Shown in pieces: positions 1-10,500 of a DNA stretch of 35,150 nt; position 1 is the first letter of the stretch; each line of letters starts with the position of its first letter. Origin of the DNA: Nemertoderma westbladi. Taxonomy: Eukaryota; Xenacoelomorpha; Nemertodermatida; Nemertodermatidae. Position numbers and translations under genes: made by a program. Under the pieces are notes generated by a model, which was not told the DNA's origin, did not search any database, and saw only the letters and a program-made list of their open reading frames with translations. The stretch spans positions 1-35,150 of the forward strand of contig JAUCBJ010008765.1 of NCBI GenBank assembly GCA_032718475.1, written 5' to 3'.

Positions 1-1025
1 GGTGAATGGTCGCGCACGGATTGGTTTCGACTAGTGTAGTGAATCAAATACTTGTCATAGACTAAAAACTGATTTAATATCTAGAAGACATCTTAATTTG
101 GTGGGTTAAACTGCCAAAGGTCTGAAAGCGCGAACACTGCGTGTTAATGTTTTAGAATGCCGAATTTCGGTGTCCATCTTATATTTCGACCTTATGCAGA
201 TATGAAAACAACGTAATGGTACAATATGTTGGGGTTGGGGCGTTAATCGGTTTTAAGTTGATGTTCTATGAGACTTTCAGATTCTCGGTAATTTCTTATA
301 AACTGTTATGTTGTTGCATGACCTACTATAGATACGACCCGCTAAGCTGCTGCAAAGCCCCTAAATTTAGTGGGCCAGTTAATATTTCTCTTAGTTATAA
401 TCCCTGAAATAATAGGTCTAGCGCGTCGAAAGTACTTGTCCCTAACTAAAATTATGTCCTCTTTCAGGTGAGACAAATAAAAATTTAATAGCTCCAGTAG
501 ATTTCGAGATATGAGGAGTTCCTGGCACCCATGCCATATCAGCACCTTTCAGAATTGGAAAAAATACTCAAAATACACCACCCTTCAAAGACTTTGGTAT
601 AACCATACCTACTATGCTTTTTTGGTTTGTTAAATTCATTATTAGTAATCGAAAGTGAGATTAGAAGCAAAATTTAACCTTTTATTTTTTAATAGATGCT
701 AAAAGAGCATCAAAAGTGCAAGTAGCTCAAAATTTTCAAATAGCCAAAGGTGGTAAATTGACCCTGTAATTTAAAAACTGAGGTTTTTTGGCAATGGTTT
801 TATAAATTTGTGTTATTTTCGAAATGGCCAATGTTTCAGTTGGAATTTCGAAGTGCAGAAGTGCCAGTGAACTTGTACAGTACTTTATTTCAGTACCTAC
901 TGCAGTGAGCTGGTCCAGTACTTACGATACCTACCGGTACTATTTTACAGTACTGCACTTCCTTGGTAGGCCTACCGGTCTACGGCACGGATTGGTATGG
1001 CCATGGCTGCATAGTATAAAAGTCG
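1..1025. other. Left flank of LTR element, no gene
   Basis: AT-rich DNA with no convincing coding frame. It holds one arm of an inverted repeat at 317-447 whose partner lies beyond the retrotransposon. From about 880 to 1000 it is rich in CAGTAC and TACCGGT motifs, which recur in the leader of the adjacent LTR element. The short open frames here look random. Confidence 0.6.
317..447 (+). repeat. Inverted repeat arm 1
   Basis: The reverse complement of this segment occurs at 13828-13949. By eye the two arms are identical apart from a 3-bp and a 6-bp indel. Both arms lie outside the LTR element, so before that insertion they were about 780 bp apart in opposite orientation. They could be ends of a foldback or MITE-like element into which the retrotransposon inserted. 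Confidence 0.85.
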
Positions 1026-1030
1026 CACTG
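1026..1030. repeat. Target-site duplication, left copy (CACTG)
   Basis: CACTG abuts the left LTR and is repeated at 13630-13634 immediately after the right LTR. A 5-bp duplication is normal for BEL/Pao integrases. Confidence 0.85.
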
Positions 1031-2222
1031 TATACGCGCTTTTGAAGACCTTTAGCAGTTTAACCTGCCAAAATTTATATGTCTTTTGGTTTATAAATAG
1101 ACTTTAGTAAATGACAAGTATTTAATACCAATAAACACAACATTAGCCGAAGCCAGCCTAGTGCGCGTCCATTCACCCGCTGGATATACCCGGGAGACTG
1201 GATTCGGAGGGCTTAGATTGTTATTGCAGTGTAAGCTTACTGTATTATTCGATTGATCGTTAATAAATAATTTCTGACAAATATTATTCACTTTCGGGAA
1301 ATATTAACAGTTCCTTTAGGACGTGGCGCTCTATCTAGGTAAACAGAGATATGACTTATACTAAACACAACGGTAAGTCGGTAAGGCTTATGATTCACGT
1401 ATGAGGCGCATTCTTTAGGAAATGCTTAGTTATCAGCCACAATCATGCACACTATCGGTACCACACAATACTGCACACTAATCTGCCGACCGTCAATGAA
1501 TTTTATCATATATAAAGAGAACAGCAATTGACTCATGTAGTGCCTATCAAATAGCATTAAACTCACTACAAACCACGATAATATAAGTCGCAATCGCTAT
1601 ATGTAACCTGTCTCTCTAACCTGTAGTGTATCAAGAAAATTGGGAAATTTGGGTTCTTTATAGATGTTCTCCAAATAATAATATTCAACCAAAACACAAC
1701 AGTAAAAAGCATTAAGACGGTAGGGTAAGATTATAACAATATAAGATTGTACCGCTGCGCTACTGCGCTGATAAGACTGGACTGATAACAGTTATACGCT
1801 CTATAATCTAAGCCTACTAATGTTTCTTCTAAAGTCTGAAACGAATTGACTCTAGAGCCGGTGTTCTTGGCCTAGATAGAAACAACACAACTATCACAAG
1901 AAAAAACAGTAAGACCGAACACTCCTAGCATGATCTGTAGAATATCTCCCCATCGACAGTAAAAATCGCCCTGATTGGCTGTTGAGCTAAACAAAGAACC
2001 ATGTGTCCAATGGCCGTTTCCATGCCAGCAACCAGCTGTTAGATGTCGTAATCTGAATCATCAAGGCTACGCTGTGCTAGAGTATTTGACGCATTGCGGG
2101 TTTTATGCCTTACCATGTCCGCCAAAGCACACATATAGAAGAATGACTTTTATGTCCGTTAAAACACCTATAACGGTACTTTGCGGGCGAGGGGACTGAT
2201 TATATCCGCAAAAGCTTTTACA
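1031..2222 (-). repeat. 3' LTR of BEL/Pao-like element
   Basis: Pairs with 12438-13629 at a constant offset of 11407 bp, so there are no net indels. I count about eight substitutions, for example near 1452, 1556, 1916, 1931, 1984 and 2032. The outer end reads TA on the plus strand where the other LTR has the canonical TG, so one terminal base has changed. The inner end is CA. Confidence 0.92.
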
Positions 2223-2231
2223 CCGCTCCCA
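2223..2231 (-). other. Polypurine tract of the LTR element
   Basis: On the minus strand TGGGAGCGG lies directly before the TG that begins the 3' LTR. A purine-rich tract in this place is the usual plus-strand primer and fixes the element's orientation as minus. It is short and contains one pyrimidine within its purine run. Confidence 0.55.
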
Positions 2232-2300
2232 GAAAATGGGATTCAAGTCTATAAATATACAAAAATCACAGTTTCTAATATATGTAAATACTCTAAACAG

Positions 2301-3308
2301 TTAGTCTTTCTTGCGCGGACGGCGTTTACGCAGTTTTTTAAAGCTGGCCAGAGTCCTTTTCTCTTTGGGGCGAGCCACTTTACAAGGAGGGCTATAACTC
2401 CTGGGTGAAGGGTGCAATATGATTGCATCAGAGGGTGTAGGATTATGGTCGGTGTATCCGCCAGTCGAAGTACCGGGTTGATTGACATCAACGTCAGGGG
2501 AGAGGGGTCTAATGGCTTTGAGAGCGCGTTTTAAGACAGCCGCTCTTACGGGTCCTTTACGAGTGGTCTGAACGAGAGCCGTGGGTGGACCATAGGCAGT
2601 CAGAAACCTCCTGGGTTTAATGGTTCTTTCCAACTCGCGTTCGCGGGCTCGGTATTCGTAAGGCCGTCGATATACTTCCTGTAACTCGGGGTGTGAGTTA
2701 ACAAATAAGTCTCCATAGTCCGGATCCTGACGGATATAATTGATTAAGTTATAGGAATGAAGGTCGCTAGGATTAACACTCCTGAGAAATTTGCGTACGA
2801 ATTTGGTTGAAATACATTCTCCGACGCGCTTTAGTAGTTCGTAACTCGATATGCATGATTTCTGTTCGACCGAAGCGAATAGATAAGGATGGAACGCATA
2901 AACTCCTTCGTAAGCGCGTCCAGGATAATAACGATGGCGCGAATCACAATGTAAATCAGCGTTCGCTTCCCAAGCTCTGATGTAACGTAGTGTGATCATT
3001 TCATCTACGCTTTCCAAATCGTGATTAAAAGGGCAATCGAAACTGGCGTGTCCCTTTAGTTGACAATGGTGACATTGAGTCATAAATTGAGGGCAAACCG
3101 CAAAAATGTGCAAGTTATTGAGTCTGCAATACGCGCAATAAATTTCCATCGCCAGTTGTTCGTGGAAATAGGAACAGCGGACGTTTGTGTCCTTCAGTTT
3201 GTTGGTTGGGTCTAGGGCATTCGTCACAATGACACCAAAGACGTACATCCTGTAGAGGAAACGCGGGTGATCGTTCTCCAGTTTTGCAATATTCTTCCAT
3301 TTGTTCAA
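2301..3308 (-). CDS. Unassigned ORF with zinc-knuckle-like cysteines and basic tail (LTR element ORF3)
   Basis: The frame is 335 codons, open from just after a TAG at 3312-3314. The codon at 3308 is TTG and the first in-frame ATG is at 3248 (315 aa), so either the ATG is used or the upstream part is reached by splicing or frameshifting. About residues 58-93 hold two CxxC pairs plus further Cys/His spaced like a compact zinc-binding unit (C-A-Y-C, C-H-H-C, G-H-A-S-F-D-C). The last 30 residues are very rich in Lys/Arg, resembling a nuclear localisation or nucleic-acid-binding tail. There is no signal peptide or membrane segment, so it does not look like an envelope protein. I do not recognise the family. 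Its intact length inside a young element suggests it is or was recently functional. It sits between the 170-aa ORF and the 3' LTR. Confidence 0.6.
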   Translation of the reverse strand: MNKWKNIAKLENDHPRFLYRMYVFGVIVTNALDPTNKLKDTNVRCSYFHEQLAMEIYCAYCRLNNLHIFAVCPQFMTQCHHCQLKGHASFDCPFNHDLESVDEMITLRYIRAWEANADLHCDSRHRYYPGRAYEGVYAFHPYLFASVEQKSCISSYELLKRVGECISTKFVRKFLRSVNPSDLHSYNLINYIRQDPDYGDLFVNSHPELQEVYRRPYEYRARERELERTIKPRRFLTAYGPPTALVQTTRKGPVRAAVLKRALKAIRPLSPDVDVNQPGTSTGGYTDHNPTPSDAIILHPSPRSYSPPCKVARPKEKRTLASFKKLRKRRPRKKD

Positions 3309-3381
3309 AAACTATCCGGGATAACAGGTAGTGGACGATCGGCGGTAAGATACATCATAGTGAAATAGAGCCGTTTGAGTT

Positions 3382-3894
3382 CTACCATGGGTTCATGATG
3401 TATACCTTGAGGATATAGAGTCTCGAGGTTCTGCTGACTGGCGATGTTGAGATAGGTTTCTCCCAAAATTCCAGGTAGTCGTTGAAGTCGATGCGTTTAT
3501 CCGGTTCTTCAACGTTTTCTCTTTCCAGTCTGTTACGAATAGAATTTTCGTGTTCTATTCTCGGTTTATCGTTACGACTCCGCTGGGTATGATATTTAAA
3601 TAGAACCATTTCCCTTTCGGTGTCTACATCGTCCGTATCATGCAAGTCGATAGGATGGCCGGTAGTTAAGAAGTCCATATACGTACCATTACGATGCGTA
3701 TAGCGAGCGGTGAATTTTCGATAGTCCAATTCACGCGTAAGTTGCTCTTGGGACATCGGCGGTTCGATATAACAACCATCGTCCTCCGTAATGGTTGGAT
3801 CGGCTTCACCGCGTATCAAGCTATCCACAAATGCTTGTAAAGGTAGAGTATATCGCTCCATGATACCAAGATCATCTTCTATCAACTCCGTCAT
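3382..3894 (-). CDS. Unassigned acidic ORF (LTR element ORF2)
   Basis: 170 codons, starting at an ATG at 3894. The protein is acidic in its first 60 residues (runs such as IEDD and TEDDG) and charged throughout; it has no Cys-rich motif, membrane segment or recognisable enzyme motif. It lies 73 bp before the 335-codon frame, in a different register, so the two are not simply one gene broken by a stop. The stretch of about 110 residues rich in Asp, Glu and Arg suggests a soluble protein. I do not recognise it. BEL/Pao elements normally encode one polyprotein, so two extra 3' ORFs are unusual and may be acquired or may be remnants of an extra coding region. Confidence 0.5.
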   Translation of the reverse strand: MTELIEDDLGIMERYTLPLQAFVDSLIRGEADPTITEDDGCYIEPPMSQEQLTRELDYRKFTARYTHRNGTYMDFLTTGHPIDLHDTDDVDTEREMVLFKYHTQRSRNDKPRIEHENSIRNRLERENVEEPDKRIDFNDYLEFWEKPISTSPVSRTSRLYILKVYIMNPW

Positions 3895-5523
3895 ATCTGC
3901 TATTTGGGTTTATTAATATTATAATGAGTTTATGTTTAGGCGAGCGGGCGTCGCTGCCTACCTTTCTTTGCCCCCGGACAGTGGGATTCTCAGCGCCGAT
4001 GTACCATCGTCGCGGTGTTTACGCCAACATGTAGCAACAGCACAACAATGATAACCGGCACAAGTCACTCCACTGTCCGTCCCAAAGGCTTGAATCCACT
4101 TTAGGTTCTTTCTATAGGAGAGTTGGGCTACTTTCACAATTGCGACTAGCTACTGTAAACATACTTTAGCAGTAACATTCACCTATAAACGCACAAATTC
4201 CACACAACTGTCACCAATTGTACACATACAGGCCATTTGTCCGTTAGTCAGTGCCTTCCAGAATGTCACGTTATTACTGTGTATCTTTGGATACTAACAG
4301 TGTGCTATGCATTCTCTATGCTATGCAATGGGACAAGCTTTCTATTGTTCTTTTAACTTGCTTCTAATTCTAGCGTGGTTGTTGCTATGGTGACATTATG
4401 GAAAGCTAGCGGTAGAATTAGGGTAATTCTCATGCATACAGATCTGGAATGCTATTTAATAGTAATTCTTTAATTGTCAATATCCTCTTTATGCATGATT
4501 TTATTAATTTTATCAGCTATTGACTATATGTTGGAGATTCTCGCACTCTAATACACTCAATAGGATGAATATCCGCTCCCATGATCTATTAATTTATGGA
4601 ATTTTGGGAATGTTATAAATTGCACAAAACGACAATTTATGAAATTCATTTAAAATATGAATTTAAATTTATTCCCGTGAATTTTATTATTTGATGTTAA
4701 AATTGACACAATTTTTATTCCAGAGCATGTCTGGGGACTGAGGATCCTGAATTCTATAAAATTGTCTTTTAAGAGTATCGGTAAGTGCTGCGATATCTTA
4801 ATTGACTAGAAATTTTAAAGGATCTGAATTTTACAGATTTTAATAAATATTAAATTAATATTTAAGATGGGCACCGATTTATTCCAGAACTTGTCTGGGG
4901 ACGTTAACCACTGATTCTAGAATTTGTCTTTCAAGTATATCGGTGGGTGCCGCGATATCTTAATCGACTAGAATTACAGATGGTCAAAAGGTTTAACAGA
5001 TTTATTTGCGTTTTACGCTACTGTTAGAGGGACATCACGCTACTATATGTATTATTTAATATAAGGTAGAAGAGCAATATCGCACGAAGCAATGTCAGTG
5101 TGAAGAGGCAAGTCGTTTCCAAGGTCTACCCAGAGCTTGGTTTAGCCGAGACACGAGGATCTGAACTTTGCATTCCTAATACTCTGCCTACCAATAATAC
5201 TTAAGTATAGTAGGAGCTTTATTGTACTTTAATAAGTACGGACATTTCATCTTACTGTAGTCACGTATTTATAATATGATACGGACAGTAAGGAAAGAGA
5301 AAAAATAATTATTTCTCGCCGTCGCACTAAATATATTATAAGTAATTACGTACGTAATAAACACTAATATATTGCACTAATCTACTAAATAATCACTAAA
5401 ATAACATTCTACTAAATAAAATTAAAGGAAACGATTATAATAAAATTACATAATAATACATACATAAATATAAAATAAAAACAAATATAAAATGATATAG
5501 TCACACGCCCACTCCATATGTTA
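3895..5523. other. Non-coding interior of LTR element
   Basis: AT-rich stretch between the Gag-protease frame and the 3' ORFs, where the rest of Pol would be expected. I see no reverse transcriptase, RNase H or integrase motif in any frame. It contains a direct repeat of about 99 bp: 4714-4812 and 4878-4976 share the order TTTATTCCAGA, TGTCTGGGGAC, GATATCTTAAT and GACTAGAA. The sequence from 5320 to 5515 is especially A/T-rich. Confidence 0.6.
4714..4976. repeat. Direct repeat, offset 164 bp
   Basis: Two imperfect copies (4714-4812 and 4878-4976) share several blocks of 9-20 bp, including TTTATTCCAGA and GATATCTTAAT, separated by about 65 bp of A/T-rich sequence. Confidence 0.6.
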
Positions 5524-8500
5524 TTACGTTATGGAGTCCCTAGATATTTGTCGGATTAGGGAAGTGGTCGTAGGAAGAGTATCTTGCCTTCCATAGTTTC
5601 CGGACAGTTTTCGGTCTCTTTCCAGTAAACATAAACGACTAGCTGGGCGATTGAGTTGTTGTGTTACTTTCTCCGCTCCCTTGGCCTGTCTAATCTCCGC
5701 CGTGGTAAGATGAGGAGGCCATTCTTCTTCTTCTTTACTTAAGAAGTCGGATCCACCTAACCAGCCTGGAGTATCTATCAGTTCTTGAGGAGTTGCTCCT
5801 CTGGAAGCGATGTCGGCTGGATTAATCGTCCCAAGGCAATGTCTCCATTGATCTACATTGGAGTTAATATCGTCATTATCTGAGGAGTATGGTGTTCCCT
5901 CAGTTGGATCGTCCACATCACTGCTCTCCACTTCCCATTCCTTTACTTGGTATACCTGTTGTTGAGGTAATCTCTCTTTGAGAGTTCTACGGGAAGGGCC
6001 AGTGAAGTACCAACCTACTCTAGTTCTTACCGCATAGGTTTGTAGTGGCTGCGGTTGAGCAGGCCGTTTCTCCAATGTCTCGAGCGCCTCATGCGCGTTT
6101 TGGCCGATGAGTATTTGCACTCCAGGATAATCTGTCTGGAATCGAGGTATCTTAAGCTGTTGGATGCTCTCGTCCTCGTCCCAGTTATAAGGTTCTACTT
6201 GGGTAGTAGCGAAGTTCTTTATAGCCACCATTTTTACTGACCTTATACTTTGTGCTCCTAATTTATCCTGGGGGGTGGACAACGCACCTACATAGTAATC
6301 TGCCGTTATGGTAGATTTCCAAACCTGCATAATTCCGGACATATTCAACTTAGTTTGGAATTTGGGTTGTCCAGCAAAGATATCTTCGGCTAGTTCTTGA
6401 TCGATGAATGTTCCTGTGCTGCCGGAGTCAAGGAGGGCGTTCACTATGTAACTTTTGGTAGGACCGTGAACTCTTACCTGCACTACAGGAAATTCTCTGA
6501 TTCCTACGTTGGAAGTTGGAGCTTTCCAAGATGGTTGTCTGTCAAAGGTAGTTGGGGGGAACTCATTGTCGGTGTCCTTTTCGTAAGTAAGTGCTCGATA
6601 CACCGCGGTATTGATTAGGTAACAGGATTCGTTGGCGTCGGAGAATTCGTCAGTATAGAATCCTTCCATCTCAGACTCTTGATCAGTGTCATTTACATCA
6701 CTGAATTGGACATGTAGTTCGGGCTCACTTACCTGACTCGGGTTGTTTCGTTCGAATTCACTGTGTAACAAGATGTGATGTTTCGCACCGCACTTTGCAC
6801 ACCTTACGTCGGAGTAACAGGTTCGCCGTTGGTGTCCTTGTCTGAGGCAATTATAGCATAACCGCTTATCCCACATGACTTCACGTCTGTCTACCAGGGA
6901 TTTCTTTAGGAATTCAGCACACACACTCAAACGGTGGGGCCCGTCGCACAGCGCACATTTTGGTTTGATGTTACTCACTTTACCTTGGGTAACGTTATGC
7001 ACTCTCGTTCTTTCTTCGGGCTTTCTTCCGTGAATTCTCTTAGGAGACGTAGGAGGAGTTGTTGTTACCTGTTCTCTCCTGTCACTGGTTCGAGACTTAT
7101 ATTTACTTACGTCTTTATAGGTCTTGTTGTCATAGTAAGATTTTGCTGTGTCTTTCCCGCTGTCCTCTTCTTGAGAAGCTTGGCTTTCGCCGTCGTCAGT
7201 ATAACACACTGGTATTATCCTTCTCCTAGAAACGGGTTTCTCACTTACCTTATTTTCCGATGTTTTCTCTCTGGACTGCTTTATGAGTTGTAATTTTACT
7301 TCACTATCTAAGAAGGACATGAGATCAGCCATGGTAGGGCTTCGTCGTTGCTGCTCATTCATATACAACACTTTCTTGTCCCAGCGTGTACATACTCCAC
7401 CCTTTGGTAAAGTAGAGACTACGGCTCCAATAACCATGGAACTCTGATATTCATGAGACTTACCTAACCAGTCCAATTGTCTACAGATCTCCTGAATCTC
7501 ATCGGAAAACTCTATAATCCCGCTACTAAGAAAGTTTCGGGGGGCTACTAATTTTGCATACAAATACTTAGCTATGTTATCCTTGTTACCATACCTGATG
7601 TTTAATGTATCCCAGACTTGTCTTAATCCATCTGGATGTCCAATAAACTTTAACGCCATTAACTTGGGAGGTCCTTCCAAGCACTTGATGAGGAATCTAA
7701 GTTTCTCTCCGTTAGATAGTACAGAGTTCTGTATGCTATCTTTGTAATATTCATTGAAAGGTAACCATTTCATCTCATCTCCATTGAATTTAACGATCTC
7801 TCCCACTTTGACCGCTTGGCGGGCTTCTGTTCTAGCCATCTGACGCGTAAAGCTTTCTTGGGCCATCGTGTTATTTAATATCGAATTATCGGTATATAAA
7901 TTTCTCGGATCATTATCAGGTCTATAGGGAATATCATTAACAACAGGTTTATAATCACCCTTATTAGGGTTTGCTATAGGAGTTTCTACTTCACTAGCAG
8001 TATAGATGCGTGTAGGCTCCACACCTTGCGCATGTAATACTTCAGACCTAACAGGTTGACACAATGTTACTGGGGGTATTGGTATACCCTTTTGTATATT
8101 GACTAATTTGTCGCGTTCTAGCGCGATGCTTTGTTGCACTTCTTGCAATTCTGCCCTACTTTTCCTTACTGTTCCCTTAAGTTGGTGGACAGTCTTCTGC
8201 ATCTGTCCGAGCAGGAGATTCATCCCCCGCCGTCCCTCCTCTACCCACTCGACCGCCGAAGCGGGAGTCGCCAACATTGTAGCGGGCTGACGCGGGACAA
8301 CGGGAGACAAATCTTTGATTTCTCTCTCAGAGTCCAGGACAGGGATTTTCTCATGGACTGTTCTACCGGGTACAGGCAGTGTAGTACTGTGTAAAGGGAA
8401 TTTAGAGTTAAGCTCTGGAAGTACAGGGGTCTCTAGCACAGGAGTGGTTTTGGGAACGACAGGCCTAATTATTTCAGGCTCATCAACTATGGTAGGGAGT

Positions 8501-10131
8501 CTTTTGACCTTAATAATTTGGTCTGCGGGTTCTGTACTACCTAAGTCTGTGCTAGCTAGTTGTCTTCTAACCGCTGGGGGCAAATCAGGCAATTTGTGAC
8601 GGTGAGATGTTTTTCTACGCCTGCTTAGACGAGATCTATTTCCTCCGCCTTCAGGATCGGTGGTCTCGCCTTCCTCCGATGATGTGTATCCTTGCCGTTT
8701 GGGAGTAGATCGACTCATCATCTGCATTTGACTAGCAGTTAACTGTTTATTTATGCAGTCTTGCGTCTCTTGCAGATTTTCCAACTCCAGTTGGGTAGTC
8801 TCCTCAGACGCTCTCCGTTCTGCTTCTGCCACTGCCCTTGTTGCTGCCACAGCCGCTTTTCTTTCCGCTTCTGCTTCCGCCATTGCCGTTGCTACAGTCG
8901 CTTTTCTTTCCGCTTCTGCCTCCGCCATTGCCGCTGCTACTGCCGTTGCCTTTCTGTCTTCTATCCGCCTTTTCTTTACTTGTTCTTCTTGGGCTCTAGC
9001 TATGCGGAGACGTTCATCAAATTTAGCTTGGTTTGCAGCTAGCATTTCAATATCGATTGCGTCCAACACATGCTTGGCTCCTTCACTATTAGGGGAAAGT
9101 CCAGACAGCCGTCTCCTCAACTCTTCGTCTCCTAGGAATCGCTGATAGTCGGACAGATAAATGTCAATAGCGTCTCTAGAGGGCGGCTTCTCTGATGCTG
9201 TCTCTTCGCTTTCCACTTGAGAAAGGGTGGCATCGGTTGGTTCTTCATAGGTTGGTCTCTCAGCCAGCTGGGATTTCCACTGGGCCGTTTCTTGAACTTT
9301 GAGACCTACCCGCTGGAACCAAGTCTTGACAGCAACTTGCAGCGACGTGTCCTGTCTTCTTTTAGAAGTTTCCTCAAAGGCTGATAGGATTAGTCTAATG
9401 CGTAGGGTTCTTTCGCGTACTTGATAAAGCAGCTCTTCCTGCTCTTGAGGTCCTTGGGGTTGTCGAAACAGTTGTTCTTCTAATCGCTCTAAGGAGCCGA
9501 AGAATCCCTGCACATATCCTGCTGCCGACCTCTTCCAAACAGCTGGATCCATCGTATCTTTAGTCACTCCCATCCTGTGTATGTCTTCCCAAGTAGCTTC
9601 GGACAAATCTAACGGGAGTCCGGGTCCGGGAAAGTTCCATTGTGACTCGACAATAGACATCAATTCTTCCCTGGCGTATCCCGCATAACTATCTTGGGTC
9701 GCTCGCTTACTTCTCGCCCAATCGACTTGGTGTTCCTCCACCGCAATCAATATAGTAGTTAGTACTGCGGCAGGAAGGGTGAGAAGGGGATCCGAGTAGG
9801 CTGTAGCCGCCATCTGCACTCCGCGTTCGGGGGTCAGCTCTACAGTATCCGAACTACTGGAGCTATCGGGTCGCTGGGAACAAGTTTCTTGACTAGGATG
9901 TTGCTGCTGTTGGACAGCTGCTTCCTGGTTCCGTTTGACTTGGGCCCGAGTGCCGATGATAGACCTACGGTGTTGGATTAGCCTAGGGTCTGATACTACT
10001 ACTGGAGGGATGACCTTTCTTTCAGTAGGAGGTGAGCTGAACCCCTTTCTTAATCGCTCCACACTCCTATCTGTGTCACAGATGGTTGTATCGATTAGAC
10101 TGTCTGACAGGTTTTGCTGGGTGTCAGACAT
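5524..10131 (-). CDS. Gag-protease polyprotein of BEL/Pao-like element, reverse transcriptase and integrase deleted
   Basis: The frame is 1535 codons, starting at an ATG at 10131 and ending at 5524. Approximate order: an N-terminal region of unknown role; an Ala/Glu/Arg coiled coil (residues 380-447) with repeated AEAERKA units; a DUF1759-like Gag core (around 775-900, with FNGDEMKWLPF and a GHPDGLRQVWDTL-like segment); a zinc-knuckle region (around 1060-1115, with the CCHC box CYNCLRQGHQRRTC followed by a CxxC..HH box); and a retropepsin-like aspartic protease with DSGST at about residue 1232. After about residue 1426 the text jumps to INPADIASRG and GWLGG, which in BEL/Pao proteins lies between RNase H and integrase, then ends after another 100 codons. 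The polymerase is therefore missing by internal deletion while Gag and protease stay open, which suggests they are kept for packaging. Confidence 0.85.
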   Translation of the reverse strand: MSDTQQNLSDSLIDTTICDTDRSVERLRKGFSSPPTERKVIPPVVVSDPRLIQHRRSIIGTRAQVKRNQEAAVQQQQHPSQETCSQRPDSSSSSDTVELTPERGVQMAATAYSDPLLTLPAAVLTTILIAVEEHQVDWARSKRATQDSYAGYAREELMSIVESQWNFPGPGLPLDLSEATWEDIHRMGVTKDTMDPAVWKRSAAGYVQGFFGSLERLEEQLFRQPQGPQEQEELLYQVRERTLRIRLILSAFEETSKRRQDTSLQVAVKTWFQRVGLKVQETAQWKSQLAERPTYEEPTDATLSQVESEETASEKPPSRDAIDIYLSDYQRFLGDEELRRRLSGLSPNSEGAKHVLDAIDIEMLAANQAKFDERLRIARAQEEQVKKRRIEDRKATAVAAAMAEAEAERKATVATAMAEAEAERKAAVAATRAVAEAERRASEETTQLELENLQETQDCINKQLTASQMQMMSRSTPKRQGYTSSEEGETTDPEGGGNRSRLSRRRKTSHRHKLPDLPPAVRRQLASTDLGSTEPADQIIKVKRLPTIVDEPEIIRPVVPKTTPVLETPVLPELNSKFPLHSTTLPVPGRTVHEKIPVLDSEREIKDLSPVVPRQPATMLATPASAVEWVEEGRRGMNLLLGQMQKTVHQLKGTVRKSRAELQEVQQSIALERDKLVNIQKGIPIPPVTLCQPVRSEVLHAQGVEPTRIYTASEVETPIANPNKGDYKPVVNDIPYRPDNDPRNLYTDNSILNNTMAQESFTRQMARTEARQAVKVGEIVKFNGDEMKWLPFNEYYKDSIQNSVLSNGEKLRFLIKCLEGPPKLMALKFIGHPDGLRQVWDTLNIRYGNKDNIAKYLYAKLVAPRNFLSSGIIEFSDEIQEICRQLDWLGKSHEYQSSMVIGAVVSTLPKGGVCTRWDKKVLYMNEQQRRSPTMADLMSFLDSEVKLQLIKQSREKTSENKVSEKPVSRRRIIPVCYTDDGESQASQEEDSGKDTAKSYYDNKTYKDVSKYKSRTSDRREQVTTTPPTSPKRIHGRKPEERTRVHNVTQGKVSNIKPKCALCDGPHRLSVCAEFLKKSLVDRREVMWDKRLCYNCLRQGHQRRTCYSDVRCAKCGAKHHILLHSEFERNNPSQVSEPELHVQFSDVNDTDQESEMEGFYTDEFSDANESCYLINTAVYRALTYEKDTDNEFPPTTFDRQPSWKAPTSNVGIREFPVVQVRVHGPTKSYIVNALLDSGSTGTFIDQELAEDIFAGQPKFQTKLNMSGIMQVWKSTITADYYVGALSTPQDKLGAQSIRSVKMVAIKNFATTQVEPYNWDEDESIQQLKIPRFQTDYPGVQILIGQNAHEALETLEKRPAQPQPLQTYAVRTRVGWYFTGPSRRTLKERLPQQQVYQVKEWEVESSDVDDPTEGTPYSSDNDDINSNVDQWRHCLGTINPADIASRGATPQELIDTPGWLGGSDFLSKEEEEWPPHLTTAEIRQAKGAEKVTQQLNRPASRLCLLERDRKLSGNYGRQDTLPTTTSLIRQISRDSIT

Positions 10132-10204
10132 GTTTAGCTATACAGTTGAATGCTTACTGCTATAGTTACAGTTAAAGCAAGTCTAGTAATTCAGTATGAC
10201 CGTT

Positions 10205-10500
10205 GGCCTAGTACCGGTAATTTATTACAGTATATTAGAATACCGGTATACACTTATAATATATAGAAGTATTGTAAACTAGGTTTGTCACAGAGTACCG
10301 GTATATAATTTTAGCACAAATATATATAAATATATAATAGGCCTATCGTGAATACCGGTATACAGCCTACACTTATAGTATATAAGTATAATTTCTGGAC
10401 TAGAATTAAATACAGAATACCGGTATAATTTCAGCCTACATTTATAGAAATAAAGATAATAGGCCTATCGTAAATACCGGTATATCAATTATTTAAATAA
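10205..10500. repeat. Degenerate repeats centred on TACCGGTA
   Basis: TACCGGTA or a one-base variant occurs six times in 280 bp. The longer phrase AATAGGCCTATCGT followed by AATACCGGTATA occurs twice, about 120 bp apart (near 10337 and 10459), pointing to an old tandem duplication. TACCGGTA is its own reverse complement. Confidence 0.6.

Noticed and set aside
1091-1291. Identical 66-codon minus-strand frames in both LTRs (also 12498-12698)
   Set aside because: Identity is explained by LTR duplication; no features of a protein gene, and such short frames are expected by chance.
1975-2199. Short frame in the LTR (also 13382-13606)
   Set aside because: Starts at a non-ATG codon, low protein-like character, repeated only because it lies in the LTR.
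2301-3894. Envelope-like genes of the LTR element
   Set aside because: Position fits, but there is no signal peptide, membrane anchor or glycosylated ectodomain pattern in either ORF.
6934-9145. Plus-strand frames opposite the Gag-protease ORF
   Set aside because: Antisense shadows of the long minus-strand coding frame, including the Ala-rich coiled coil.
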